From NCBI GenBank assembly GCA_964624905.1, contig CAZUYK010000007.1:6096-70095 (forward strand): a DNA stretch of 64,000 nucleotides, read 5' to 3'. How positions within the stretch are numbered: the first letter of the stretch is position 1; the number at the start of each line of letters is the position of its first letter. Shown here piece after piece: positions 8,440 to 16,179 of this stretch. The position numbers were made by a program, and so were the translations under genes. Below the pieces are notes generated by a model. That model was given only the letters and a program-made list of their open reading frames with translations, did not search any database and was not told the origin of the DNA. Source of the stretch: CAZRVH01 sp964624905 (GTDB lineage Bacteria > Patescibacteriota > Gracilibacteria > Peribacterales > Peribacteraceae).

Positions 8440-9705
8440 TTAGAGGGAAAGGACTTTCTCGGGGGCAAGCATTTCCGTTGTCCCCGCCAAACGATCCAAA
8501 ACCTCCAGCGTTCCCTGTTCCAAGGTTTTCGGGGAGACCACGATACGCAAGGGAACGCCGATGAGATCGCTGTCACCCAGCTTGAAGCCTACGGACGCGT
8601 CGGTGCGGTCATCGAAAAGAACGGACTTCCCTTTGCTTTCGAATTGCTTTTTCAAGTCCATCGCGACCTTGAAGGATTCCTCATCCACCCCCTTTGCGAT
8701 AGGCACGATATGCACGTCGAAAGGCGAGATGTTGGCGGGCCACAGCAATCCCTTCTCCGTGGAAAAAGCCTCCGCGACGATACCCATGAGGCGCGAGATG
8801 CCGATGCCGTAGCATCCCATGATGACGTTCTGCTTCTTCCCCTCCTGGTCGACGTACGTGAGCTCGAAAGGCTCCGAGAAACGCGTGCCGAGCTTGAAAA
8901 TGTTGGCGGCTTCGGAGGCCTTTTCCTCACGGAATTCCGTACCGCCCGTCACCGGGCAGACGGTTTTGCCGGCCTCGTAAATTTCCTTGTTGATCGCGAT
9001 TCTCTTCCCCTGTTTTTCGGCTTCCACGCTGACATGAATCACGTCTTCGCCGCTGGGAAGGACCACCTGGTATTCGTGTGAATACTTTGAGAACGTACCG
9101 CCGGACGCATACGTCAGATACGTCTTCTCCGCCAACCCCAGGCGCTCGAATACCTTGTCGTACGCACCCTGGGCGACTTCGTAGAACCTATCCAAATCTT
9201 CCTGCGTCGTATGGAATGAATACAGGTCTTTCATGATGAACTCGCGTCCGCGCATCACCCCGCTCTTCGCGCGCAGTTCGTTGCGGAACTTCGTCTGGAT
9301 TTGGTAGGCGCTGAAAGGAAGATCACGGTACGACTTCACGAATTGCCTCGCGAGCGGCGTCACCATTTCTTCATGGGTGGGGTTCAATGCGTATTCCGTG
9401 TCGCCGGCGGCGGGAACGTGGAACAAGACGTCGAGCACTTTGTGATCCCACCTGCCCGTCGTCTCCCAGTACTCCTTCGGCGCGAGCGCGGACATCAGGA
9501 TTTCCTGCCCGCCGATGGCATCCATCTCCTCGCGCACGATGCTTTCGATCTTCTTTATGACCTTGAGTCCCAACGGAAGGTACGAATACACGCCAGCCAT
9601 GGATTTGTTGATGAACCCTGCGCGTGTGAGAAGGTCCGCGTTCTTGCTGGAGGCATCGCTGGTGGCTTCCTTCGATGTCTTGGTGAAAAGCTGGGAGAAA
9701 AGCAT
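8440..9705 (-). CDS. proS: prolyl-tRNA synthetase, short form without the editing insertion
   Basis: A class II aminoacyl-tRNA synthetase charging tRNA-Pro. Class II motifs are visible: motif 2 (FRNELRAKSGVMRGREFIMKD in two parts around residue 145) and motif 3 (GCYGIGISRLMG near 300), followed by an anticodon-binding domain (SPFDVHIVPIAKG to the end). At 421 residues it is about 150 shorter than the usual bacterial enzyme because the editing (INS) domain between motifs 2 and 3 is missing; only YASGGTFSKYSHEYQVVLPS and a short CPVTGG loop occupy that place. Mischarged Ala-tRNA-Pro would need another editor or be tolerated. Confidence 0.95.
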   Translation of the reverse strand: MLFSQLFTKTSKEATSDASSKNADLLTRAGFINKSMAGVYSYLPLGLKVIKKIESIVREEMDAIGGQEILMSALAPKEYWETTGRWDHKVLDVLFHVPAAGDTEYALNPTHEEMVTPLARQFVKSYRDLPFSAYQIQTKFRNELRAKSGVMRGREFIMKDLYSFHTTQEDLDRFYEVAQGAYDKVFERLGLAEKTYLTYASGGTFSKYSHEYQVVLPSGEDVIHVSVEAEKQGKRIAINKEIYEAGKTVCPVTGGTEFREEKASEAANIFKLGTRFSEPFELTYVDQEGKKQNVIMGCYGIGISRLMGIVAEAFSTEKGLLWPANISPFDVHIVPIAKGVDEESFKVAMDLKKQFESKGKSVLFDDRTDASVGFKLGDSDLIGVPLRIVVSPKTLEQGTLEVLDRLAGTTEMLAPEKVLSL

Positions 9706-9738
9706 GGATGAACGGAAAACGGAGCCATCCTAGGCCAT

Positions 9739-10173
9739 TCAGAGGTACTTCGCCAGCTCCGGAAGCGCCGCGATCACGTTGGGAACCAGCGTGACGGACA
9801 AGTCACCCGCGGCATTGCGCTCTGCCAAATCCACTAATTCACCAAAGGTAAGCCACTCGAACCCCCCGATCTTCCCGGGCTCCAGACCTTCGATCGGCTC
9901 CCCCTCCATATCGCAGAAGAACAGGCTCACGTCGAATCCGCCTTCCGGCGTGTCCGTTTCGTAGGTACCGACCGGGCCTTTCACGACGACGTCGCGACCC
10001 ATCTCCTCCATGGCCTCGCGCACCACCGCGTCCTCCAACGCCTCGCCCTCGTGCACCTTGCCTCCGGGCGGCTCCAGGCGCACCCCCTTCTTAATGTTCC
10101 GCGCGAGCAGAAGCTTCTTGTCGCGGATGATCACGGCCGCAACCATGGGACGGTTAGGCGATACTGCGGACAT
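9739..10173 (-). CDS. Nudix hydrolase (MutT-like)
   Basis: A 144-residue Nudix protein. The Nudix box reads GGKVHEGEALEDAVVREAMEE followed by MG, matching GX5EX7REUXEEXGU with all metal-binding glutamates present. The N-terminal strand VAAVIIRDKKLLLARN and the short insert are typical of 8-oxo-dGTP or other nucleotide-pyrophosphate hydrolases; the exact substrate cannot be told. It overlaps the 3' end of uppP by 20 nt, so translation is probably coupled. A second start (MVAAVII) just after the overlap is possible. Confidence 0.85.
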   Translation of the reverse strand: MSAVSPNRPMVAAVIIRDKKLLLARNIKKGVRLEPPGGKVHEGEALEDAVVREAMEEMGRDVVVKGPVGTYETDTPEGGFDVSLFFCDMEGEPIEGLEPGKIGGFEWLTFGELVDLAERNAAGDLSVTLVPNVIAALPELAKYL

Positions 10174-10933
10174 ACAGGAAGAAGAGGATAGCGATGGCGA
10201 TACGGTAGATACCGAACGCGGAGAACGAGTGGTTCTTGATGAACTTCAACAGCCATTTAATGGCGAGGATCGCGACGACGAAGGACGTGACGAACCCGAC
10301 GGCCAGCATGCCGTAGTCCGCTGAGGAAAACGCGCTTCCCTCTTTCACCAGATCCAACGCGGTGGCCGCGAGCATGGTAGGAACCGCGAGCAGGAAGCTG
10401 AAGTCGACGATCGTCTTGCGTTTCAGCCCTAATAGCAATCCCCCGACGATCGTGGCGGCGGCGCGGGACACGCCCGGGATGACCGCGATCGACTGAAACA
10501 AACCGATGACGGCCGCTTGTTTGTAGGTGATGGATTCGATGTCTTCCGTCGCATCACCTTTTTCCTTATGAGACTTCTCGAAGACGATAAGGAAAATGCC
10601 ACCCAGAAGCAGCGACCAGAGGATGAGCGTCGTGCTTTCGAAGAAGACGTTCTTGATGATCGAATGCAGCGCGAACCCGATGACCATGGTGGGTACGAAG
10701 GCCGTCGCGACCCGCAGCAACACTTCTTTGGACTGCAGGAAGGAGCGCCAGTACAAGACGACAACGGAGAGGATCGCGCCCAGCTGGATGGATATCTCGA
10801 ACGTTTTCAAGAACTCCGTCTGCGGCAACCCGAGCAACTGCCCCGTGAGGATGAGGTGCGCGGTGGAGGAAATGGGAAGGAATTCGCTGATGCCTTCGAC
10901 GGCGCCGAAGAGAAGTGCGTGGAGCAGGGTCAT
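10154..10933 (-). CDS. uppP: undecaprenyl-diphosphate phosphatase (BacA/UppP)
   Basis: A 259-residue polytopic membrane enzyme that recycles undecaprenyl diphosphate to the monophosphate lipid carrier for cell-wall and polysaccharide synthesis. The family signatures are present: GAVEGISEFLPISSTAHLIL near the N-terminus ((E/Q)XXXE and SS), and PGVSRAAATIVGGLLLGL (PGXSRS-like) in the middle. Start placed at the ATG giving MTLLHALLFGAVEG; an upstream extension reads as non-coding. It matches the presence of uppS elsewhere in the window. Confidence 0.93.
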   Translation of the reverse strand: MTLLHALLFGAVEGISEFLPISSTAHLILTGQLLGLPQTEFLKTFEISIQLGAILSVVVLYWRSFLQSKEVLLRVATAFVPTMVIGFALHSIIKNVFFESTTLILWSLLLGGIFLIVFEKSHKEKGDATEDIESITYKQAAVIGLFQSIAVIPGVSRAAATIVGGLLLGLKRKTIVDFSFLLAVPTMLAATALDLVKEGSAFSSADYGMLAVGFVTSFVVAILAIKWLLKFIKNHSFSAFGIYRIAIAILFFLYVRSIA

Positions 10934-10965
10934 GCGGACATGGAAACATATTCCGCACGAATGCA

Positions 10966-11002
10966 CAAAAAAACCGTTACACCCAAAGGCGGGTGCAACG
11001 GT
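10966..11002 (-). terminator. intrinsic terminator of the 11036-11515 gene
   Basis: On the minus strand ACCGTTGCACCC pairs with GGGTGTAACGGT around a short loop and is followed by seven T (10967-10973). It separates the hypothetical gene from uppP. Confidence 0.85.
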
Positions 11003-11035
11003 CGATGTCTTTGTCTCTTCTCCTTTCGGATGCCC

Positions 11036-11515
11036 TCAGGTGTGCTGAAGGCGTTTTGGATTCGCCATGAGTTTGGGTACCAGCCGAAGGTTGACGGTAC
11101 GGACGGTATGCAACAGGTAATCGTTGTCAAAGAACGGGAAGCGATGATGGTCGCTTGCGTTCTTGATCTTGATGCAATTGTCGCATTTGACTGCCACCAA
11201 GCGCTCGACGGTTGCCCGCGTACTACCCGGTTCGGCGGCGTACTTGTCGATACTCTTGATGTCGCCCTCGAGATAGAACATGCCTGTCTGAGCCTGCCGC
11301 TCCTCAAACGGCGTTGCTTCCTTATATTGATCGAACGTCGCCTGCGGAAATTCCGCAAAGCAGAAACGAAACGCATCCTTACATTCAGCCACCTCCAATG
11401 GCCGCAGACTGGTGACGGGACGCACGACGGTTCTCGAACCGTCTGAAGCGGGTTTAAGGAAATAGACGACGCAGAGCTGGACACCCTCTTGTGCCTGGTA
11501 CGAGGGGGCATTCAT
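11036..11515 (-). CDS. conserved-looking protein of unknown function
   Basis: A 159-residue soluble protein without recognised motifs. It contains a CxxC-like pair (VKCDNCIKIKNAS near residue 105) and a long hydrophilic middle. The start is supported by a good Shine-Dalgarno (AGGAG, 7 nt spacing), which is uncommon among genes of this window. It has its own terminator and lies alone between csp and uppP. Function unknown. Confidence 0.6.
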   Translation of the reverse strand: MNAPSYQAQEGVQLCVVYFLKPASDGSRTVVRPVTSLRPLEVAECKDAFRFCFAEFPQATFDQYKEATPFEERQAQTGMFYLEGDIKSIDKYAAEPGSTRATVERLVAVKCDNCIKIKNASDHHRFPFFDNDYLLHTVRTVNLRLVPKLMANPKRLQHT

Positions 11516-11644
11516 ACAAACTCTCCTGCTGACAAAGACCGATCTCGCTGTCGATTACACATCCGATGTGCATATCCATTCGACAGAAAGGAGGGCCAGC
11601 GTAGAACGGACAGCCAAACAGTCAAGGGTCTAAGAGGTCAAATC

Positions 11645-11686
11645 AAAAAATAGCCCGCCTCCGTCCGAAGACGAAGAGCGGGCTAT
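11645..11686 (-). terminator. intrinsic terminator of the cold-shock gene
   Basis: ATAGCCCGC and GCGGGCTAT form the stem around an 18-nt loop, followed on the minus strand by a run of six T. It lies 13 nt after the csp stop. Confidence 0.88.
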
Positions 11687-11699
11687 CCCTAAGACGCGA

Positions 11700-11939
11700 T
11701 TAGGCGGCCATGTCATCCATCGGAGCCTCTGCCGAAGCAGCTGCATCCGAAGCGACCACGTTCGTAGCCTTCGGACCCTTGTCACCCTGACCCATGTCAA
11801 ACGACACGGTCTGGCCGACGTTCAGGTTGTCGAACTGACCGTTGCATTCACTGTTGTGAAAGAACACGTCAGCCGAACCCTCGACTTTGATGAAACCGAA
11901 TCCCTTGTCGGTCTTCGTTTTGATAATTCCTGTAGCCAT
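11700..11939 (-). CDS. cold-shock domain protein (CspA family)
   Basis: A 79-residue single cold-shock (OB-fold) domain with the RNA-binding RNP1-like KGFGFIKVEG and RNP2-like VFFHNSE motifs, then an Ala/Asp/Met-rich acidic tail (residues 65-79). It is expected to be an RNA chaperone. Canonical CspA has a basic-aromatic surface and about 67-70 residues, so the acidic tail is an addition. The 5' region contains three perfect palindromes and is probably regulatory. Confidence 0.93.
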   Translation of the reverse strand: MATGIIKTKTDKGFGFIKVEGSADVFFHNSECNGQFDNLNVGQTVSFDMGQGDKGPKATNVVASDAAASAEAPMDDMAA

Positions 11940-12062
11940 ACTGGTAGGAGGAGAAAAAATAAGAAAACTGGGCAGATCTGATTTTCTCCGCCTTCAGAAA
12001 GGCGACCATACTCTTATTCCCGGGAATAGCCATCAATTACCGCATATTTATGCGAAAAATGA
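11940..12062 (-). promoter_or_regulatory. csp upstream region with three perfect palindromes
   Basis: Three strict inverted repeats lie in the 115 nt upstream of csp: CGCCTTCAGAAAGGCG (11989-12004), TATTCCCGGGAATA (12015-12028) and CGCATATTTATGCG (12041-12054). If transcribed they give three short hairpins, as in cold-shock mRNA leaders; the middle one could also be a protein operator. The promoter itself is not clear to me. Confidence 0.5.
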
Positions 12063-12141
12063 AGAGCAGTATCCATTAGGGCAAATACGCCGAAAAGGGT
12101 ACAATAGGCCGTTGACCTTCGGACCCCTTCTCCCCCAATCC

Positions 12142-12381
12142 ATGCATATCATCACCAGGAAACAGTGCGCGACCGAAGGTTGCACCAGCCAAACGCGCGG
12201 GAGGGATTACTGCACGAAACACCTGAAAGACCGCAAGGCGGCTCCCATCACCAACGCTGCGCGCCTGACGATGTTCTCGTTGTGCTGCCAGGCGGGCTGC
12301 GTGCAGGGCGAAAAGCACGAGTACGGATCGCAGTACTGCGCCAAGTGCAAGGAGCCGTGCCAATGGCGGACCAAGATTTGA
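12142..12381 (+). CDS. small zinc-binding-type protein
   Basis: A 79-residue basic protein with two cysteine clusters. The first (C9, C14, C24, H27: CATEGC...CTKH) is the C-x4-C-x9-C-x2-H pattern of small zinc knuckles. The second holds C48, C49, C53 and C66, C69, C73. A TACAAT hexamer at 12100-12105 lies 36 nt before the ATG. An in-frame extension upstream exists but runs through the promoter, so I start at MHIITRKQC. Likely a nucleic-acid-binding protein; function unknown. Confidence 0.6.
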   Translation: MHIITRKQCATEGCTSQTRGRDYCTKHLKDRKAAPITNAARLTMFSLCCQAGCVQGEKHEYGSQYCAKCKEPCQWRTKI

Positions 12382-12452
12382 GGGGCGCCGGCTTGGCTGC
12401 GCCAAACAACAAAGTGTTGTCTTAGACCCTGGAATGAAAAGGACGAAGCGGA

Positions 12453-12458
12453 TATACT
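12453..12458 (+). promoter_or_regulatory. -10 hexamer of pfkA
   Basis: TATACT lies 23 nt before the ATG at 12482 and downstream of another in-frame ATG (12434). This decides for the later start. Confidence 0.55.
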
Positions 12459-12481
12459 TCGGGCTTCACCCCTTCATTGCT

Positions 12482-13579
12482 ATGGCGAAAAATTCCGTAA
12501 AGCATATCGGCATCCTTACCGGCGGGGGCGACTGCGCGGGACTCAATACCGTCATCGCATCCATCGTGAAAACCGGCATCCCCCTGGGATACAAGTTCAC
12601 CGGCATTATCAAGGGATGGGAAGGAATCCTGGACCCGGTGATGCTGCGTCCGCTCTTCTTGGAAGACGTGAAAGGCATCAGCAGCATGGGCGGAACAATT
12701 TTGCGCACCACGAACAAGGGCCGCTTTGCGGCGAAGGTGGGCGAAGGCGGCGTTTCGAAAATCCCCGAGAACATCCTGCGCATGGTGGAGAAAAACATGA
12801 AGGCGAACGACATGGACGCACTCATCGTCATCGGCGGCGACGGTACGCTCACCGGCGCGTTGCAGCTGCAGGAGCTCACGGGCATCAAGGTCGTCGGCGT
12901 GCCGAAGACCATCGATAACGACCTGCAGGGAACGGACCGCACGTTCGGTTTCTCTTCGGCCGTGGAAATCGTGAAGGAAGCACTGGACCGCATCCATACG
13001 ACCGCGGCGAGCCATGACCGCGTCATTTTCGTGGAAACGATGGGGCGCCACACAGGATGGATCGGCCTGTACGGCGGCGTTGCCGGAGGCGCGCACGCGA
13101 TCCTCATGCCCGAGTTCGACTTTGACATCCAGGACCTGGTGGCATTCCTCCGCAAGCGCGACGAGAGCGTGGATTTCGCCTCGGTCGTTGTGACGGAAGG
13201 AGTGAAAATCGGAGGCAAGCTGTCCACCAAGAACGGAGGAGGAGCCGAAACGCAGCTGGGAGGAGCAGCGGAGCGCGTGATGGCCGCGGTGGAGGCGGCG
13301 GCTCCGGGAGAATTTGAAATGCGCAACGTCGTGCTCGGCCACACCCAGCGCGGAGGCAGCCCGAACGGCGAAGACCGCCTTCTGTCGCATATCTACGGCG
13401 TCGCGGCAATGCAGGCGATGCATGACGAAAAATTCGGCTGCATGGTCTCCATGCGCGAGGGAAAGATGTCGGTGGTATCCATCGCGGAAGCCGTGGGAGA
13501 CATCAAGCGCGTCACGAAAGAAGACCCCGTGTACATCGCCGCGAAGAGCATGGGCGTGTTCATGGGCGGCGAGAAGTGA
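12482..13579 (+). CDS. pfkA: 6-phosphofructokinase
   Basis: Catalyses phosphorylation of fructose 6-phosphate, the committed step of glycolysis. The 365-residue protein shows ILTGGGDCAGLNTVI (nucleotide loop), VIGGDGTLTGAL, PKTIDNDLQGTDRTFGF (catalytic Asp of TIDND) and VETMGRHTGW. A Gly in GGDG rather than GGDD points to ATP as phosphoryl donor; the Lys in PKTIDND is seen in the PPi-type and mixed-substrate groups, so donor specificity is not fully certain. The usual allosteric residues of the E. coli enzyme are not evident. Start at MAKNSVKHIGIL is supported by the -10 hexamer position. Confidence 0.93.
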   Translation: MAKNSVKHIGILTGGGDCAGLNTVIASIVKTGIPLGYKFTGIIKGWEGILDPVMLRPLFLEDVKGISSMGGTILRTTNKGRFAAKVGEGGVSKIPENILRMVEKNMKANDMDALIVIGGDGTLTGALQLQELTGIKVVGVPKTIDNDLQGTDRTFGFSSAVEIVKEALDRIHTTAASHDRVIFVETMGRHTGWIGLYGGVAGGAHAILMPEFDFDIQDLVAFLRKRDESVDFASVVVTEGVKIGGKLSTKNGGGAETQLGGAAERVMAAVEAAAPGEFEMRNVVLGHTQRGGSPNGEDRLLSHIYGVAAMQAMHDEKFGCMVSMREGKMSVVSIAEAVGDIKRVTKEDPVYIAAKSMGVFMGGEK

Positions 13580-13583
13580 TGCA

Positions 13584-14561
13584 TCACTCCATGGAGAGAT
13601 CGTTGATGGCGTCGTACACGATGCGCGATACGCTTGCTATGGCTTCTTTTTCGGCGCCGTAATCAGTGCCGCTTGTCATGACGCAAAGGACGTACCTCAT
13701 CTTGGGATGATACACGATGCCGCAATCGTGCAACTGGCTGTCCTGCCCCTCCTGTACCTTGCGTCCGAATTTGTGGGCGACGATGGTATCGGCCGGCACT
13801 CCCGCGACGATCCCTTCCCGGAACGTGGCCCTCGACAGAAGCGACAAGGCGTACTGCGACATGTCCTTCGACAGGTACCCCGTGTTGTGCAGCACCGCAA
13901 ACAAGGTCGCGTACGACGAGATCGACACGTAATCAGCCCTGGGCGCAAGCATCATGTTCAGGATATCGAGATCATGAAACGTGTAATACCTCAGATCGCG
14001 CGGCATGGTATTCAATTCCCGGACCAGCAACAGATAGGAATAATTATCCGAGTACACGATCATTTTCTCGAGCAGCTCCCGCACGGAGTACAGAGTATCC
14101 GGCTGAATGGTCTGGTCCGGCGCTTCAACGTTCATGTTGGTACTCAGGGATCCCGTAAACGAAAGCGTCTTGTTCAGGATGGAAGAATCGAGGTCCGCAA
14201 GATGCAGGAACGCGATCATGATCGGAAGTTTTGTCAGGCTTGCCGGCTGGAATTTGTCATACTCCCCGATACCGAAACGCGGCCCATGGTCGAGATCGCG
14301 GAAATACACGGAAAGATGGGTGATCTTCCCGGTTGCCTTTAGGGCTTCTTTCTTCGCGGTCAGGTCGTCCCGCAGCGGTTCGTAATCCCACTCCCCCTGC
14401 GATGTCGCGGCCTTACAGCGGAGCGAGGGGTTCAAAAGGTTATACCTCGTATGGCATGGCGCGATAAAGGACCACGTCTGGTGCAGAACGAAAAAAACCA
14501 AGAGACCCGCGGCCGCTGCCGCGGCATGGGTGACTATATGCTTGTGCAAATGGAAGCTCAC
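13584..14561 (-). CDS. membrane-anchored serine beta-lactamase/DD-peptidase-fold protein
   Basis: A 325-residue protein with an N-terminal membrane anchor (residues 10-30, AAAAAAGLLVFFVLHQTW) and an exported class A beta-lactamase-like domain. The three catalytic boxes are visible: SLTK (SxxK, within QPASLTKLPI), SDN (IVYSDNYSYLL) and HKFG in place of KTG. This is the pattern of proteins that bind or cleave peptidoglycan peptides or beta-lactams; resistance function is not implied. Start: GTG at 14561 following GGGAG, because no ATG in frame lies downstream of the preceding gene. The gene ends five bases from pfkA, convergently. Confidence 0.8.
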   Translation of the reverse strand: MSFHLHKHIVTHAAAAAAGLLVFFVLHQTWSFIAPCHTRYNLLNPSLRCKAATSQGEWDYEPLRDDLTAKKEALKATGKITHLSVYFRDLDHGPRFGIGEYDKFQPASLTKLPIMIAFLHLADLDSSILNKTLSFTGSLSTNMNVEAPDQTIQPDTLYSVRELLEKMIVYSDNYSYLLLVRELNTMPRDLRYYTFHDLDILNMMLAPRADYVSISSYATLFAVLHNTGYLSKDMSQYALSLLSRATFREGIVAGVPADTIVAHKFGRKVQEGQDSQLHDCGIVYHPKMRYVLCVMTSGTDYGAEKEAIASVSRIVYDAINDLSME

Positions 14562-14607
14562 GAAGCAATCATGCTCCCGTTTTCGGAAAGCGCAAGAAAA
14601 GACGGTT

Positions 14608-14877
14608 TCAACCCAGTTCCGCGATGCGTATCGCACCGCCGAAAAAGAGAAGGAGGGTGAGTGCAACGCCCGTGGTGAGCGTGAACGTGGCAACCGCGGC
14701 CTTCTTTTGCTGCTCGAAGACGATGCTCGCCACGAAGAACAGGATGGCAATAACCCCCTTCAGACGAAAACTGGCCGTTTCACCGAGATTTGCGACGATG
14801 TCGGGAAGCAGATACACAGCGAATGCGAGCACGACGGCCGCGACGATGTACGCGATGCGCAAAAGGGTGGTATTCAT
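14608..14877 (-). CDS. small three-TM membrane protein
   Basis: An 89-residue hydrophobic protein (MNTTLLRIAYIVAAVVLAFA...), with membrane spans near 7-27, 35-55 and 62-85. No family recognised. A TACAAT hexamer (14884-14889) ends 6 nt before the ATG, so the transcript is probably leaderless and the longer upstream extension is not used. It is followed by the beta-lactamase-fold gene 46 nt later. Confidence 0.65.
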   Translation of the reverse strand: MNTTLLRIAYIVAAVVLAFAVYLLPDIVANLGETASFRLKGVIAILFFVASIVFEQQKKAAVATFTLTTGVALTLLLFFGGAIRIAELG

Positions 14878-14906
14878 GCGCGTATTGTACCAGAAGACTG
14901 CTTTTC

Positions 14907-15083
14907 TCATAGTACCTCGACGCTTTTCGCGAGTGTCTTGAACCGCACGCCATCTGCCTGGGTCACAGTGATCGTCATGTGTCCCGCCTTGCTCATATGG
15001 ATATCCCCCACGATGCCGGACTTCCCCTTATGCCTGCCGTTGATGACTTTACACTTAGCGCCGTCCGTCAGTTCGGGATTCAT
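14907..15083 (-). CDS. small KOW-domain protein
   Basis: A 58-residue protein that is almost entirely one KOW motif: GAKCKVINGRHKGKSGIVGD, then MTITVTQADGVRFKTLAKSVEVL. KOW domains bind RNA in ribosomal proteins L24/L26 and in NusG/Spt5. It is too short to be L24 and stands alone, so it may be a ribosome- or RNA-associated accessory protein. A TATCAT hexamer (15090-15095) ends 6 nt before the ATG. The apparent N-terminal extension upstream is a translated copy of the 88-nt repeat and is not coding. Confidence 0.75.
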   Translation of the reverse strand: MNPELTDGAKCKVINGRHKGKSGIVGDIHMSKAGHMTITVTQADGVRFKTLAKSVEVL

Positions 15084-15106
15084 GCATCGATGATAACAAA
15101 ACAACC

Positions 15107-15194
15107 CGTTCCGAACGAGCGCTCTGCCCGAAGTGCGGGAACTCCCTGCCGAAAAGATAGCCCATGAAAGAAAAACCGGAGGTTTGTCTTTCAT
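15107..15194 (+). repeat. 88-nt dispersed palindromic repeat, copy 1
   Basis: About 86% identical (76 of 88 positions by my count) to 32053-32140 with no gaps. Its 3' half folds into a hairpin GAAAGA...TCTTTC whose inner stem changes by a compensated pair between copies (AACC/GGTT here, ACCC/GGGT there). Both copies lie immediately 3' of a minus-strand gene (tRNA-Glu here, efp there). Confidence 0.75.
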
Positions 15195-15200
15195 ACTTTC

Positions 15201-15275
15201 TGGCAGCCTCACGGGGAATCGAACCCCGATTACGGGAATGAGAATCCCGTGTCCTAACCGTTAGACGATGAGGCC
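15201..15275 (-). tRNA. tRNA-Glu (CUC)
   Basis: On the minus strand: acceptor GGCCTCA pairing with TGAGGCT (terminal G.U), D-arm, anticodon stem CGGGA/TCCCG with loop TTCTCAT (anticodon CTC), T-arm CGGGG TTCGATT CCCCG, discriminator G and an encoded CCA. 75 nt including CCA. Confidence 0.95.
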
Positions 15276-15466
15276 GTACATTTCGGCTTCAGATGCTGAA
15301 CCGGAACGTGCGCGGAGTATAACCAAACGAGGACGAGATTCAACCCCACCTAGCGCGTTTCAGGGGTTTTAATTGGTTATAAGCAAGGAAAAGAATGAGA
15401 TATAGCGTAAGAATGAGCCCTACGGACCGTCATCTATACCGGTTTTACATCATTCCCCTTTTCTCT

Positions 15467-16126
15467 ATGAAGAGTCCTTTTCGCTCTTTGGTCACCGGCT
15501 CGGCGCTCGCTGCAGCCATCGCATTATCGGCGGCGGGCATTACTGTTGCATCGGCTCAGAATGACTCCTCGACCGGCAGCGGCAGCGTGAACGTCAAAGT
15601 TCACCAATGCCTTGCGACATATCACAACACCGTCGCCACCGTCGGGCATACCACATTGGAAGCACGTCTCGCGTTGAGGGCATGCATCCGTACCGCGGTC
15701 TCCGCGAGCACATCCTCCGGCAGTTCGAGCAGCATGAGCTCCTCGAGCTCGAGCGTTTCCAGCTCCTCGGTGAGCAGCTCTTCGTCCAGCAGCTCGCAGA
15801 ACAACGGACAAACCATCGGTGCGAAAGTCCGCGCATGCCTTGCCACCTACCATGCCGACGACAACAAAACGTACGAAGATCGCCTGGCACTCCGCGCCTG
15901 CCTTCGCGCCGCAGTAGGTTCGAAGAAGGTCCATATGGATAACAGGGACGGCGACAAGCATGACAAAAACTGGGACGACGATCGCGACCATGACAGCAGA
16001 CGTGGCAATGACTTCAAGCTCGACCTTGATACCGATAGCTCCCTACGCGGAAACGGCGCATCGGTGCGTCTGAATGGCAGTGCCGGACTGCATCTCCAGG
16101 GGGACAACGACGGCGATGATGACTAA
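15467..16126 (+). CDS. secreted protein with duplicated two-Cys module and Ser-rich linker
   Basis: A 219-residue exported protein. A signal peptide (residues 1-32, ending SAQ/N) is followed by two copies of one module: VNVKVHQCLATYHNT...LALRACIRTAV and IGAKVRACLATYHAD...LALRACLRAAV. Each has two cysteines about 28 residues apart, suggesting one disulfide per module. A linker of nearly pure serine (about 40 residues) separates them. The last 70 residues are Asp/Arg/His-rich (HMDNRDGDKHDKNWDDDRD) and could bind metal ions. Start at MKSPFRSL because the upstream part of the frame is not signal-like. Family unknown. Confidence 0.7.
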   Translation: MKSPFRSLVTGSALAAAIALSAAGITVASAQNDSSTGSGSVNVKVHQCLATYHNTVATVGHTTLEARLALRACIRTAVSASTSSGSSSSMSSSSSSVSSSSVSSSSSSSSQNNGQTIGAKVRACLATYHADDNKTYEDRLALRACLRAAVGSKKVHMDNRDGDKHDKNWDDDRDHDSRRGNDFKLDLDTDSSLRGNGASVRLNGSAGLHLQGDNDGDDD

Positions 16127-16147
16127 ACAGAGGAGGGATACGGACAG

Positions 16148-16179
16148 AAAACCCCGCCCGGAAACGGCGCGGGGTTTTT
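16148..16179. terminator. bidirectional intrinsic terminator
   Basis: AAAACCCCGC and GCGGGGTTTTT form a strong stem around a C/G-rich loop, with A-run before and T-run after, between convergent genes. Its right end touches the rlmH stop codon. Confidence 0.85.

Noticed and set aside
13584..14750. Starting the beta-lactamase-fold protein at the far upstream end of its frame
   Set aside because: That part overlaps the small membrane gene on the same strand and reads as low-complexity Ser/Arg; the signal anchor lies directly after the GTG at 14561.
14907..15212. KOW protein with a 43-residue N-terminal extension
   Set aside because: The extension is a translation of the 88-nt repeat, and the -10 hexamer lies just before the inner ATG.
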